Origin: Roseimarinus sediminis
Lineage (GTDB): Bacteria; Bacteroidota; Bacteroidia; Bacteroidales; Prolixibacteraceae
Assembly: GCF_050433125.1 (NCBI RefSeq)
Contig: NZ_JBNPXV010000003.1
Location: forward strand, 310,001 to 374,000
Direction: 5' to 3'
Length of the DNA: 64,000 nucleotides
Below, one piece after another: positions 23,818-32,421 of the stretch; the stretch's first letter is position 1, and each line of letters begins with the position of its first letter. The position numbers were made by a program, and so were the translations under genes. Below the pieces are notes generated by a model, which was not told the DNA's origin, made no database searches, and saw nothing but the letters and a program-made list of their open reading frames with translations.

Positions 23818-25847
23818 AAAAGCGCTACCTCCTTTTCATCGTGATGCTGAGCAGCATACAGCTATCGGGGCAACAAAATGATTCTGACGGGCACACTGTG
23901 ATTGAACAAATTGTTGAAATGTATGCCGAAACCCTTGATGAAACGGCCGACATGAGCATGTTGGTCGAAACCCTTGAAAGCTATCTCCAAAACCCCTTAA
24001 ACATCAACATCGCCACACAAAATGAATTGGAACAGCTGCCTTTTCTGACGGCCTTTCAAATTCAAAATCTGCTTGAATACCGTAATCAGGTTGGTCAGCT
24101 TTACTCCGTTTATGAATTAATGGCCCTTGACGGCTTCAATGCACAACTGGCATCGTTGATGGAACCTTTTCTGCGTTTTGACCCCATTGGTACAACGACA
24201 AAACAGTACATTCGAAATGAGCTAAACCTTCGCTATAATCAGGTTCTTGAACAGCGAATGGGTTACCTGCCCGACAGTACGGGAGAAAAAACTTTTGAAG
24301 GCAGTGCGCAACAGTTGCTTTTGAAATACAGAGGACAGGCTGGCGATCGATTCATGTGGGGCTTCAGTGCAGAGAATGATGCAGGCGAAGCTTTCTTCAC
24401 CAAAAGCAACAAGCAGGGTTTCGATTTCTATTCGGCTTATCTTTCCTACCGTGGCAACAAACGACTAAGAACTTTGACTTTAGGCGATTATCAGATCAAA
24501 GCTGGTCAGGGGCTGGTGATGTGGAGCAGCTATGCCAGCCGCAAATCGACCGACCTCACCAACAGCAGTGCTACGGGGCAAGGTATTAAAAATTACACGT
24601 CGACCGACGAAAATGCTGCACTGCGCGGGCTGGCCTGTGAATGGCAGCTGGGGCCTCTGGGACTGATCGGCTTTTACTCCCAGCGTAAACTGGATGCAAG
24701 TCCCGGCGACACTTCCGAAAATGGATCCGTTCTTAATTTCACCTCGCTTGTTACTACTGGTTATCATCGTACCAACAGTGAAATCAACAGCCGCGATCGT
24801 ATCCGCTCGCAGCTTGCCGGTGGAGTACTTAGCTACCGCCGCAACCGTTTCGAAGCGAGTCTCAACTCGATAATACAATGGTTTGATCATCGCTTACAGA
24901 CCTCTGACAGACTTTACAATTTGCATTACTTCGCAGGTGATTTTAACTACAACATCAGTAGCGCTTTGCGATGGATCATGCAACGAAACCATGTTTACGG
25001 TGAACTGGCCCTCAGCCGCTCAGGTGGTAAAGCCCTGCTGCTTGGTAGCACTTCACAACCCGTCGATGAAGTGTTAATTAACATTGTTTACCGGGATTAT
25101 GCTGCCAATTATCACAGCATCAACGGCACTTCGTTTGGTGAATGGGATGACACCCGGAACGAACAGGGAATCTACAGTTCATTGTCGTTACAGGCCCTTC
25201 CCGGCCTTTCGCTTTCAGCTTATATCGATGTTTACCGATCGTACTGGATGCGTTACAATTCACTGGCGCCTGTCAGGGGAAGAGATCTTGCCTTTCAGGC
25301 AAAGTACCAAATACAGCCTGGTTTAGCATGCACTGTAAGAATGAGTTCAAAAAGCAACAATGAAAACGCAGCACTGCCGGGTGCCATAAAAACCGATACA
25401 ACAAAAAACAGCAGCAAAGGCAGAATCAATCTCGAATGGGAAGTGAACGAAATGCTGAAACTTCGCTTTCGTGCTGAAGGAAGTCTGTATAAAAAGGATA
25501 CAAAACAAACCCTTGGCGCAATGATTTATACCGATGCTTCCGTTCAAGCCCTGTCGCAACTGAGGTTCACTACCCGCTTTGCCTATTTCAACACCCAGGA
25601 TTACAACAGTCGTATTTATACTTACGAACACGATGTGCCACAGTCGTTTTACATTCCTGCCTTTTATTCAAGGGGACTCCGCTATTATCTGAACCTTGCC
25701 TATGCTCCCCTTCCGCGTATGAAAATATATCTGAAAATAGCACAGGCTTATTATTTCGACGAAAATTTCACAATTGGCTCAGGACCTGCTGAAATTGAGG
25801 GCCGGCATCGTACCGACCTGAAAATTCAGCTTAGCTATCGCTTATAG
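23814..25847 (+). CDS. helix-hairpin-helix domain outer-membrane barrel protein
   Basis: This 677-residue protein begins with GTG in a GTGA overlap with the previous gene; a signal peptide follows (KKRYLLFIVMLSSIQLSGQ). Residues about 45-125 contain two ComEA-like helix-hairpin-helix units (NINIATQNELEQLPFLTAFQ and GQLYSVYELMALDGFN). The rest is beta-rich with alternating aromatic residues, as in a large outer-membrane barrel, and ends in an RL-type strand. HHH motifs usually bind DNA without sequence specificity, so a periplasmic HHH on a barrel suggests DNA capture or uptake, or a plug-like role. This domain pair recurs in Bacteroidota without a known function. Confidence 0.82.
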   Translation: MKKRYLLFIVMLSSIQLSGQQNDSDGHTVIEQIVEMYAETLDETADMSMLVETLESYLQNPLNINIATQNELEQLPFLTAFQIQNLLEYRNQVGQLYSVYELMALDGFNAQLASLMEPFLRFDPIGTTTKQYIRNELNLRYNQVLEQRMGYLPDSTGEKTFEGSAQQLLLKYRGQAGDRFMWGFSAENDAGEAFFTKSNKQGFDFYSAYLSYRGNKRLRTLTLGDYQIKAGQGLVMWSSYASRKSTDLTNSSATGQGIKNYTSTDENAALRGLACEWQLGPLGLIGFYSQRKLDASPGDTSENGSVLNFTSLVTTGYHRTNSEINSRDRIRSQLAGGVLSYRRNRFEASLNSIIQWFDHRLQTSDRLYNLHYFAGDFNYNISSALRWIMQRNHVYGELALSRSGGKALLLGSTSQPVDEVLINIVYRDYAANYHSINGTSFGEWDDTRNEQGIYSSLSLQALPGLSLSAYIDVYRSYWMRYNSLAPVRGRDLAFQAKYQIQPGLACTVRMSSKSNNENAALPGAIKTDTTKNSSKGRINLEWEVNEMLKLRFRAEGSLYKKDTKQTLGAMIYTDASVQALSQLRFTTRFAYFNTQDYNSRIYTYEHDVPQSFYIPAFYSRGLRYYLNLAYAPLPRMKIYLKIAQAYYFDENFTIGSGPAEIEGRHRTDLKIQLSYRL

Positions 25848-25862
25848 TAAATGAGCATTCGC

Positions 25863-25893
25863 TTTCTACCTTGTCTTCATTTTTATAAATTTG
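25863..25893 (+). promoter_or_regulatory. candidate promoter of the acyltransferase/HAD pair
   Basis: TAAATTTG at 25886-25893 matches TAnnTTTG, and TTTC at 25863-25866 stands 19 bases upstream, close to the TTTG -33 box at its usual spacing. The ATG at 25915 is 21 bases after the -7 box, which supports that start over the in-frame upstream codon. Confidence 0.5.
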
Positions 25894-25914
25894 CACTTCA
25901 TCAATAAAAAAAAC

Positions 25915-27057
25915 ATGACATCATTTGAGGAAATCCGCCCTTATCATAATGAGGAGTTTGCTACATCAATAAAAGCGCTGGTTGAAGATCAACACTTCAG
26001 ATCAATGGCAGCACAACTGTATCCTCAGCCTGGTATGAGTGAAGTGGTCCTTCAAAAAATGTCGGAGACAAAAAGTGTAGAAGAACTGCAGGAAACTATT
26101 ATTTATCCCTTGCTCAGAGAGATCGAAAAAAACACCACCGATGGTCTGAGTTACAGCGCCATGGAGCAATTCCACCCCGACGAACGCTATCTGTTTATTT
26201 CGAACCACCGCGACATTATACTTGATGCAGCCTTCCTTAATGTGGTAATGCAACAACATGGATTTCGAAAAACAGAGATTGCCATTGGCAACAATCTTTT
26301 GATTTTCGACTGGATTGAAAAACTGGTACGACTCAACCGGGCATTTGTTGTAAAGCGCAATCTGGGAGTTCGGGAACAGCTGGAAGCATCGAAAACCCTC
26401 TCAGCCTATATCAGGTATGCCATTACACAAAAAGGGGAATCGGTATGGATTGCCCAGCGCGAGGGTCGAACCAAGGATGGTAATGACCAAACACAGCCCG
26501 CCCTGCTTAAAATGCTTGGCATGAGCTACGACGGGAAGCTCATCGAAGGTTTCAGAGAACTAAACATTGTACCCATGGCCATTTCGTACGAAATCGAACC
26601 TTGTGGAATTTCAAAAGTAGAAGAATTGCTGAAACGAAAATACCAGCCCGATTATACCAAAACAGCCCAGGACGACTTGCGAAGCATGGGCAATGGGGTG
26701 ATGCAGGCCAAAGGAAGAGTACACTTTTCTTTTGGCAATCCCATGAATATTCGAATTGACGAGTTGACAAAAGGGAAAAATAAAGGAGAGGCCATCAAAG
26801 CCATGGTGTCCTATATTGACCAACGAGTTTATGCCAATTACAAACTTTGGCCAAACAATTATATCGCTTTCGACCTGCTGAATAATTCATCGGAACACCA
26901 GTCGCATTACAGTGAAGCGGAGAAGGAAAAATTCGTCGCGATGATGAAGCATGAATTGCAAAGCATCCACTTCGATTACAACGAAGCCAGCGAAAAATAC
27001 CTGTACATGTATGCCACGCCGGTGATCAACTATCAAAAATTTGTTTTGAATGCCTAA
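25915..27057 (+). CDS. glycerol-3-phosphate-acyltransferase-like protein
   Basis: This 380-residue soluble or peripheral protein has the acyltransferase motif I NHRDIILD (NHx4D with Asp at the end) about residue 100, and later IAQREGRTKDG, corresponding to the block III glycine-rich motif. It lacks obvious membrane segments and is longer than PlsC, resembling divergent Bacteroidota acyltransferases annotated as 1-acyl-sn-glycerol-3-phosphate acyltransferase. Acyl donor and acceptor are not known. It overlaps the HAD gene by eight bases, so it is translationally coupled to it. Confidence 0.8.
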   Translation: MTSFEEIRPYHNEEFATSIKALVEDQHFRSMAAQLYPQPGMSEVVLQKMSETKSVEELQETIIYPLLREIEKNTTDGLSYSAMEQFHPDERYLFISNHRDIILDAAFLNVVMQQHGFRKTEIAIGNNLLIFDWIEKLVRLNRAFVVKRNLGVREQLEASKTLSAYIRYAITQKGESVWIAQREGRTKDGNDQTQPALLKMLGMSYDGKLIEGFRELNIVPMAISYEIEPCGISKVEELLKRKYQPDYTKTAQDDLRSMGNGVMQAKGRVHFSFGNPMNIRIDELTKGKNKGEAIKAMVSYIDQRVYANYKLWPNNYIAFDLLNNSSEHQSHYSEAEKEKFVAMMKHELQSIHFDYNEASEKYLYMYATPVINYQKFVLNA

Positions 27058-27688
27058 AATTACAACCATTATATGGGACTGGAATGGTACCTTGCTCAAC
27101 GATACCGATGTCTCACTTTCAGTGATTAATCGCTTACTCGACCAACGAAAGCTCCCCTTGCTTAGTCGTGAAACCTATCTCGACGTATTTGGTTTTCCTG
27201 TTAAAGATTATTATCAGCGCATTGGTTTCGATTTTGCGCGCGAACCTTTTGAAATCCCGGCCCGGCAATACATCGACCTTTATTACTCAAAAGTTTCGGA
27301 AGCCGGCTTGCACAAGGGCGTGCACGACACCTTAAAAGCTTTTGCCCAAAGAGGCTACAAGCAATTAATACTGTCGGCAGCCGAACAAATAAAGTTGCTT
27401 GAATTTCTGATCAACTTTGAATTAGATGATTATTTCGAACAGGTTAGCGGACTCAATAATCATTATGCCAGCTCGAAAACCGAATTGGGGATTAAACTAT
27501 TGAAAGAAACCGGAATCGACCCTGAAACTGCTGTTCTGATTGGCGATACCACTCACGATTATGACGTAGCCAAGGCCATGGGCTGCCAGTGTATTTTGCT
27601 GGCCAACGGACATCAATCGGCTCAAAAATTACGGAATACGGGAGCTATCGTGCTTGAAAACATCTCACAGCTCCCACAGGTGCTTTAG
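27050..27688 (+). CDS. HAD-superfamily hydrolase (phosphatase-like)
   Basis: This 212-residue protein has HAD motif I as DWNGTLLND (residues 10-18), motif II around LILSAAE, and motif IV GDTTHDYDVAKAMG. The cap region is helical, as in Gph-like phosphoglycolate phosphatases. The second position of DxDxT is Asn here, not Asp; that residue normally acts as acid/base, though some HAD families tolerate a change. It overlaps the upstream acyltransferase by eight bases and converges on the next minus-strand gene with a four-base overlap. Substrate unknown. Confidence 0.88.
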   Translation: MPKITTIIWDWNGTLLNDTDVSLSVINRLLDQRKLPLLSRETYLDVFGFPVKDYYQRIGFDFAREPFEIPARQYIDLYYSKVSEAGLHKGVHDTLKAFAQRGYKQLILSAAEQIKLLEFLINFELDDYFEQVSGLNNHYASSKTELGIKLLKETGIDPETAVLIGDTTHDYDVAKAMGCQCILLANGHQSAQKLRNTGAIVLENISQLPQVL

Positions 27689-28182
27689 AATGACAACCCC
27701 ATATTAAAACCCAGCAAATAATTCATATCGTCCTGAACTACGACCACTTCGGCTTTTGGTCCGACATGGATCTTTTCACTGATATTCACTTGATAGTTTG
27801 TTGAAAAACCAAGTGAGTAGAGCGTTTGTGCCCGCCCGCGATAATTTTTGAAAACCAGGCCCGGGTTAATGGAAACAAAGAGCCCGCGGTACAACCTGAA
27901 AGAGGTGATCAGATGCACGGTATTATGAAAGTGTTCGTCAAAAATGGCATTGTATCCGGCACCAATTGCAAAAAATCCAGAGACATTCCGCTTGTAATAC
28001 AGGCTGAGTTGTGGCGAAAAGGTAGCTTCGTATTTCAGGTACGAAATATTCGTTGAGTAACCCAATTCATAAATTGGATCTTTATAGCTTTGAAAGTTGT
28101 TGGTTCGGCGCACCTTTCCAATGCCCATAACCTGCGATACCGAAATGATTAAAAAGAAAATTAAAAAAGCGCTTAACCTCAT
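27685..28182 (-). CDS. small outer-membrane beta-barrel protein
   Basis: This 165-residue protein has a signal peptide (LSAFLIFFLIISVSQVMG) and a run of short strands with alternating aromatic residues, including LSLYYKRNVSGFFAIGAGYNA. The C-terminus GFNMGLSF ends in Phe, as in barrels assembled by BamA. It fits an eight-stranded barrel of about 150 residues. No family name can be given with confidence. It overlaps the convergent HAD gene by four bases. Confidence 0.65.
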   Translation of the reverse strand: MRLSAFLIFFLIISVSQVMGIGKVRRTNNFQSYKDPIYELGYSTNISYLKYEATFSPQLSLYYKRNVSGFFAIGAGYNAIFDEHFHNTVHLITSFRLYRGLFVSINPGLVFKNYRGRAQTLYSLGFSTNYQVNISEKIHVGPKAEVVVVQDDMNYLLGFNMGLSF

Positions 28183-28264
28183 TACCAGAAATGTCGTTTA
28201 ATTGTGAGGCGAAAATAGAATTTATCGTTTGAATTTGGCAAAAGAAAAGAAGAAAAGTGAGCGT

Positions 28265-28294
28265 AAAAAAGAGATACTATTTTATCTCTTTTTT
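28265..28294 (-). terminator. hairpin terminator overlapping the recJ stop codon
   Basis: An 11-bp stem (aaaaaagagat at 28265-28275 and atctctttttt at 28284-28294) encloses an eight-base loop. The recJ TAA (28282-28284) sits at the stem-loop edge, so the last recJ codons form one arm. The six U at the end of the second arm fit an intrinsic terminator. Confidence 0.65.
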
Positions 28295-30003
28295 ATATCT
28301 CTAACCAGAAGCTGCATTGAGGTACGTCCTCTGAATTCATTTTCAACAATCGAATAACAAATGTCGAATGGCAGTCCCGATTCGATGAGCGGAAACTTAT
28401 CAGCCTGTGAAAAGGCAATGCCCGGGAAACGCTTCGAGGAACCGTTGGGTTCAACCAGATCGAGTTTCAGATGTTCTCCGTTTTTCCCTACCACTCTGCT
28501 TGTTCCGGCATCAAAAACATCTTCGGTGATAAATACCGGAGTCATGTTGTGAGGTCCGTAAGGCTCGAATTGCTTCAATATACGGGTAAACTTTGGTGTG
28601 ATTTCGCTGAGTTGCAGTTTGGCATCTACGTCGATGGTCTGAACCTGCTGGCTTTTGGTGATATTTTGCCGGACAAACTCTTCAAAACGGGATTCAAAGC
28701 GCTTGATATTTTCAATTTTCATGGTCAGTCCGGCGGCATACATGTGCCCTCCATACGATTCAAGCAAATCGCTGCAATAATCGATGGCTTCATACAAATC
28801 GAAGTTCTTTACTGAGCGGGCCGAACCGGTGGCCATGCCGTTGCTTTCGGTTAAAATGACGGTGGGACGGTAATACACGTCGGTAAGTCGTGAGGCCACA
28901 ATCCCAACGACACCCTTATGCCAGTCGCGATTATAAAGCACCGTTGATTTTCGGGCTGTGAGCTCTTCACTGTTTGCAATCAAATCGAGTGCTTCCTGAG
29001 TAATGTCGCGATCGAGCGACTTCCGGATTTCGTTGAACGAATTAATTTCCTCACCCATGCGATTGGCCGCTTCCTGATCTTCACAAATGAGCAGTTCAAC
29101 CGATTTCTTACCATGCTCAATACGTCCGGCTGCATTGAGCCGAGGACCTATTTTAAATACAATGTCGTTAATGCTTATTTCGGTTGAAGCAATGCCCGAA
29201 TTGTTAATCAATGTTTTAAGTCCGGTACTGGGATTACTGTTTAGTTTCTTGAGCCCGTAATAGGCCAGCACCCGGTTTTCGCCCACAACAGGAACGATGT
29301 CCGATGCGATGCTAACCACCACCAGGTCGAGCAGGTCGTAAAGTTTGGGTATGGGTTTGTCGTAGCGAATACAATAAGCGAGCAAAAATTTAAAACCCAC
29401 TCCGCAGCCCGACAATTCCTTGAAAGGATAAGTACAATCGGGACGTTTGGGATCGAGTACCGCCACTGCATCGGGCATTCGATCACCCGGATTATGATGG
29501 TCACAAATAATATAATCGAGGTGGCGGGTGCGGGCGTAGGCAATTTTTTCGATGGCTTTGATCCCGCAGTCGATAACAATTACGAGGGTATAATGATTGT
29601 CGGCAGCAAATTCGATCGACTTGGGTGATATACCATAACCCTCGGAATAGCGGTCGGGGATGTAAAAATCGAGTTGTTCGATGTAATCCTTCAGAAATAG
29701 GTACAACATCGACACAGAAGTAGTACCGTCTACATCGTAGTCGCCATATATCAGCACTTTTTCTTGTCGTTCAATTGCCAGATGTAATCGTTCAACGGCT
29801 TTGTCCATATCCTTCATCAGGAACGGATCGTGTAAATCTGCAAGCCGTGGACGGAAAAAAGCTTTTGCCTCTTCGAAAGTATGAACATTGCGTTGTGCCA
29901 AAAGATTGGCCACCGTCATATCTACATTAAGCTCTGCCGACAAGTGCTTTACATCGTTTCTGTCTCCCGGATCTTTTACTTTCCAGACCTTTTCGTTATT
30001 CAT
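28282..30003 (-). CDS. recJ: single-strand DNA exonuclease RecJ
   Basis: RecJ degrades single-stranded DNA 5'-3' in recombination and mismatch repair. The 573-residue protein has the DHH phosphoesterase motifs, including YGDYDVDGTTS, DCGIKAIE, DHHNPGD and the LNAAGRIEHG region, plus the DHHA1 domain with SGGH-like SYGGHMYAAGL and a C-terminal OB-like part. Length is usual. The gene is divergent from lysS across a 393-base gap, with a TATCTTTG box 27 bases from its start. The stop codon lies in its terminator. Confidence 0.94.
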   Translation of the reverse strand: MNNEKVWKVKDPGDRNDVKHLSAELNVDMTVANLLAQRNVHTFEEAKAFFRPRLADLHDPFLMKDMDKAVERLHLAIERQEKVLIYGDYDVDGTTSVSMLYLFLKDYIEQLDFYIPDRYSEGYGISPKSIEFAADNHYTLVIVIDCGIKAIEKIAYARTRHLDYIICDHHNPGDRMPDAVAVLDPKRPDCTYPFKELSGCGVGFKFLLAYCIRYDKPIPKLYDLLDLVVVSIASDIVPVVGENRVLAYYGLKKLNSNPSTGLKTLINNSGIASTEISINDIVFKIGPRLNAAGRIEHGKKSVELLICEDQEAANRMGEEINSFNEIRKSLDRDITQEALDLIANSEELTARKSTVLYNRDWHKGVVGIVASRLTDVYYRPTVILTESNGMATGSARSVKNFDLYEAIDYCSDLLESYGGHMYAAGLTMKIENIKRFESRFEEFVRQNITKSQQVQTIDVDAKLQLSEITPKFTRILKQFEPYGPHNMTPVFITEDVFDAGTSRVVGKNGEHLKLDLVEPNGSSKRFPGIAFSQADKFPLIESGLPFDICYSIVENEFRGRTSMQLLVRDIKKR

Positions 30004-30396
30004 TTGTAATGTATTGCACCATGAAGTTTCAAAGATAGCAAATCCCCTCTCAACTAAAAACTATTTTAAATTACCAGCACAAAGTTTGTAAGTCGCTGAT
30101 GGTAGTTCACTAAAAACCAGCGTTTAAAAATGAAACTTTTATTATTCATTCTCCTATTTTCACGACAATTGACAAGGCTTTACACCATGCGCACGGCAGC
30201 GTTTGTGGCAGGGATAGGAGCGGCATCCTTTTGCCGGCGAAGCAAGGCAAAAGATAGAGCGGATAGCCCGGCTGCCACCCTAAAAAATATTATAACAGTT
30301 CTGCCGTAACATTGCTTTTTTGAGCTGCTGTTCAGGGCTTCATAATTCACAATTCTTCTTATCTTTGCACAAATTTTTTTGAAAACAATTCACAAC
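30004..30396. other. 393-base divergent recJ/lysS intergenic region
   Basis: On the minus strand TATCTTTG at 30030-30037 is a candidate recJ -7 box. On the plus strand TATCTTTG at 30360-30367 is a candidate lysS -7 box, 30 bases before its ATG. Between them, at about 30187-30285, is a GC-richer structured element described separately. The rest is AT-rich with no gene seen. Confidence 0.45.
30187..30285 (+). ncRNA. structured intergenic element, possibly a Flavo-1-like RNA motif
   Basis: The block is compact and GC-richer than its surroundings. An outer stem can form from gtggca (30205-30210) and tgccac (30273-30278), continued by ggg and ccc, and an inner stem from ttttgcc and ggcaaaa closes a ten-base loop around 30241. 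Two similar halves, gggataggagcggcatcc and gatagagcggatagccc, surround that stem. I recall sequences of this form dispersed between genes of many Bacteroidota, and one published candidate RNA motif (Flavo-1) may be the same. Orientation is lysS-ward. Function unknown. Confidence 0.5.
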
Positions 30397-32103
30397 ATGA
30401 GTATCAGAGAATTGAGTGAACAGGAGATAATCAGGAGAAGCTCCCTGCAAAAACTGCGCGAACTGGGCATCGATCCCTACCCCGCTGCTGAGTACGAAAT
30501 CACCCATCATACAAGCCAGATAAAACAGGTATTCGACCCCGAAAAGGACAATCTGCCTGCCGTTTCGCTGGCCGGCCGTATCATGAGTCGCCGTATAATG
30601 GGCAAGGCTTCGTTTTTTGAATTGCAGGACGAGGCCGGTCGCATACAAGTTTATGTAAACCGCGATGAAATATGCCCCGGTGATGACAAGACCCTGTACA
30701 ACGAGGTATTCAGAAAGTTGCTCGACATGGGCGATTTTATTGGTGTGAAAGGCTTTGTTTTTAAAACACAGATGGGTGAAACCACCATTCACGTAAAGGA
30801 ATTTACCGTTTTAAGCAAATCGATCAGGCCACTGCCCATTGTGAAAGAGAAAGACGGAAAAACCTACGATGCCTTCTCCGATCCCGAGATGCGCTACCGC
30901 CAGCGTTATGTCGACCTGATTGTGAATCCGAAGGTGCGCGAGCATTTTAAGAAACGCACCATTATTATGAACACCATGCGTGAGTTGTTCAACAGCCGTG
31001 GCTACCTCGAGGTGGAAACCCCGATTTTACAGCCCATTCCGGGCGGTGCTGCTGCGCGTCCCTTTATTACACACCACAACGCACTCGACATTCCGTTATA
31101 CATGCGCATTGCCAACGAGCTCTATCTGAAGCGCCTGATTGTTGGCGGCTACGAAGGGGTGTACGAGTTTTCGAAAGACTTCCGCAACGAAGGCATGGAC
31201 CGCACCCACAATCCTGAGTTTACAGTGATGGAAATTTATGTGGCCTACAAGGATTATCACTGGATGATGAACTTCACCGAGGAAATGATCGAGAAGGTGG
31301 CACTGGCACTGCACGGCAGCACTAAAGTTCAGGTTGGCGACAAGGAAATCGACTTTAAGCGGCCATTTAAACGCATCAGCATGCTCGATTCGATTAAGGA
31401 ACATACCGGCATCGATATAAGCGGAATGGATGAAAACCAGCTGCGCGAAGTATGCAAAAAACTTGAGATTGAAGTTGACGAAACCATGGGCAAAGGAAAG
31501 CTCATTGATGAAATATTTGGTGAGAAATGCGAAGGCAACTACATACAGCCCACCTTTATTACCGATTATCCAAAAGAAATGTCGCCACTTTGCAAAAAGC
31601 ACCGTGACAATCCGGAACTGACCGAGCGTTTCGAACTGATGGTGAATGGCAAGGAATTGTGCAATGCTTATTCTGAGCTGAACGACCCCATTGATCAGCT
31701 GGAACGTTTTCAGGAACAACTCAACCTGTCGCAAAAAGGCGACGACGAAGCCATGTTTATCGACATGGATTTTGTACGGGCACTGGAATACGGCATGCCG
31801 CCCACATCGGGAATGGGAATTGGAATCGACCGGCTGGTGATGCTGATGACCAATCAGAGCTCGATTCAGGATGTATTGTTCTTCCCGCAAATGAAGCCTG
31901 AAAAGAAAGCACCTGAACTGAGTGAAGAAGAAAAAAATGTTTTGAAGTTGCTTAAAGAAGAAAGCCCGGTAGCACTTGAGGCATTGAAAGAACGATCGGG
32001 GCTGAGCAACAAGAAATGGGACAAGGCCATCAAGGGCTTGAGCCGAAATAAACTGGCCAAGGTCGAAAATGACGAAAATGGTCTAATGGTTCATCTGGTA
32101 TAA
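30397..32103 (+). CDS. lysS: lysyl-tRNA synthetase, class II
   Basis: LysS charges tRNA-Lys. The 568-residue protein has an N-terminal OB anticodon-binding domain (to about residue 150) and class II motifs 1-3: the FNSRGYLEVETPIL region, FRNEGMDRTHNPEFT and the C-terminal GIGIDRLVML. About 70 residues after the usual end form a helical, Lys/Glu-rich extension with a winged-helix look (VALEALKERSGLSNKKWDK), typical of Bacteroidales LysS. The ATG at 30397 is chosen over an upstream in-frame TTG because of family alignment. A strong terminator follows. Confidence 0.95.
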   Translation: MSIRELSEQEIIRRSSLQKLRELGIDPYPAAEYEITHHTSQIKQVFDPEKDNLPAVSLAGRIMSRRIMGKASFFELQDEAGRIQVYVNRDEICPGDDKTLYNEVFRKLLDMGDFIGVKGFVFKTQMGETTIHVKEFTVLSKSIRPLPIVKEKDGKTYDAFSDPEMRYRQRYVDLIVNPKVREHFKKRTIIMNTMRELFNSRGYLEVETPILQPIPGGAAARPFITHHNALDIPLYMRIANELYLKRLIVGGYEGVYEFSKDFRNEGMDRTHNPEFTVMEIYVAYKDYHWMMNFTEEMIEKVALALHGSTKVQVGDKEIDFKRPFKRISMLDSIKEHTGIDISGMDENQLREVCKKLEIEVDETMGKGKLIDEIFGEKCEGNYIQPTFITDYPKEMSPLCKKHRDNPELTERFELMVNGKELCNAYSELNDPIDQLERFQEQLNLSQKGDDEAMFIDMDFVRALEYGMPPTSGMGIGIDRLVMLMTNQSSIQDVLFFPQMKPEKKAPELSEEEKNVLKLLKEESPVALEALKERSGLSNKKWDKAIKGLSRNKLAKVENDENGLMVHLV

Positions 32104-32421
32104 CACAAGCAAAACAATGATACAATCCGCTATTTTTTTTTATAGCGGATTTTTTTTTCCAATTTCATTATCCGCTTGGCTAAGCCCAAATTTTAAAATG
32201 GTTTTTCAAATTTTAATCATTTAATCAAAGAAATCAGGTATTTCAACAGGTCGCTGCATTCTTTCCTAAAAAGACAAAGTGATTTCTCAAAGCGAGGCAT
32301 CTTTGCAATTAAAGAGTTTCTTATATTTATTCCCTCTTACCGAGCTAAAAACCAAATCAACCAAGCGAAAACAACTGCCTAAAAAAGGGCAGAACCGGGT
32401 ATTAATGCGATACATTTGAAC
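32104..32421. other. 318-base gap after lysS
   Basis: It contains the lysS terminator and then AT-rich sequence leading to the secreted companion gene. A loose -7-like sequence (catctttg, near 32298) is the only promoter hint. No RNA or gene was recognised. Confidence 0.35.
32124..32158 (+). terminator. terminator of lysS
   Basis: The arms aatccgctat and atagcggatt form a ten-base stem around a T-rich loop, followed by nine T. It starts 21 bases after the lysS stop. Confidence 0.88.

Noticed and set aside
31096..31890. 264-codon open frame opposite lysS
   Set aside because: It is antisense to the LysS catalytic core, which fixes the codon pattern; the product shows no domain.
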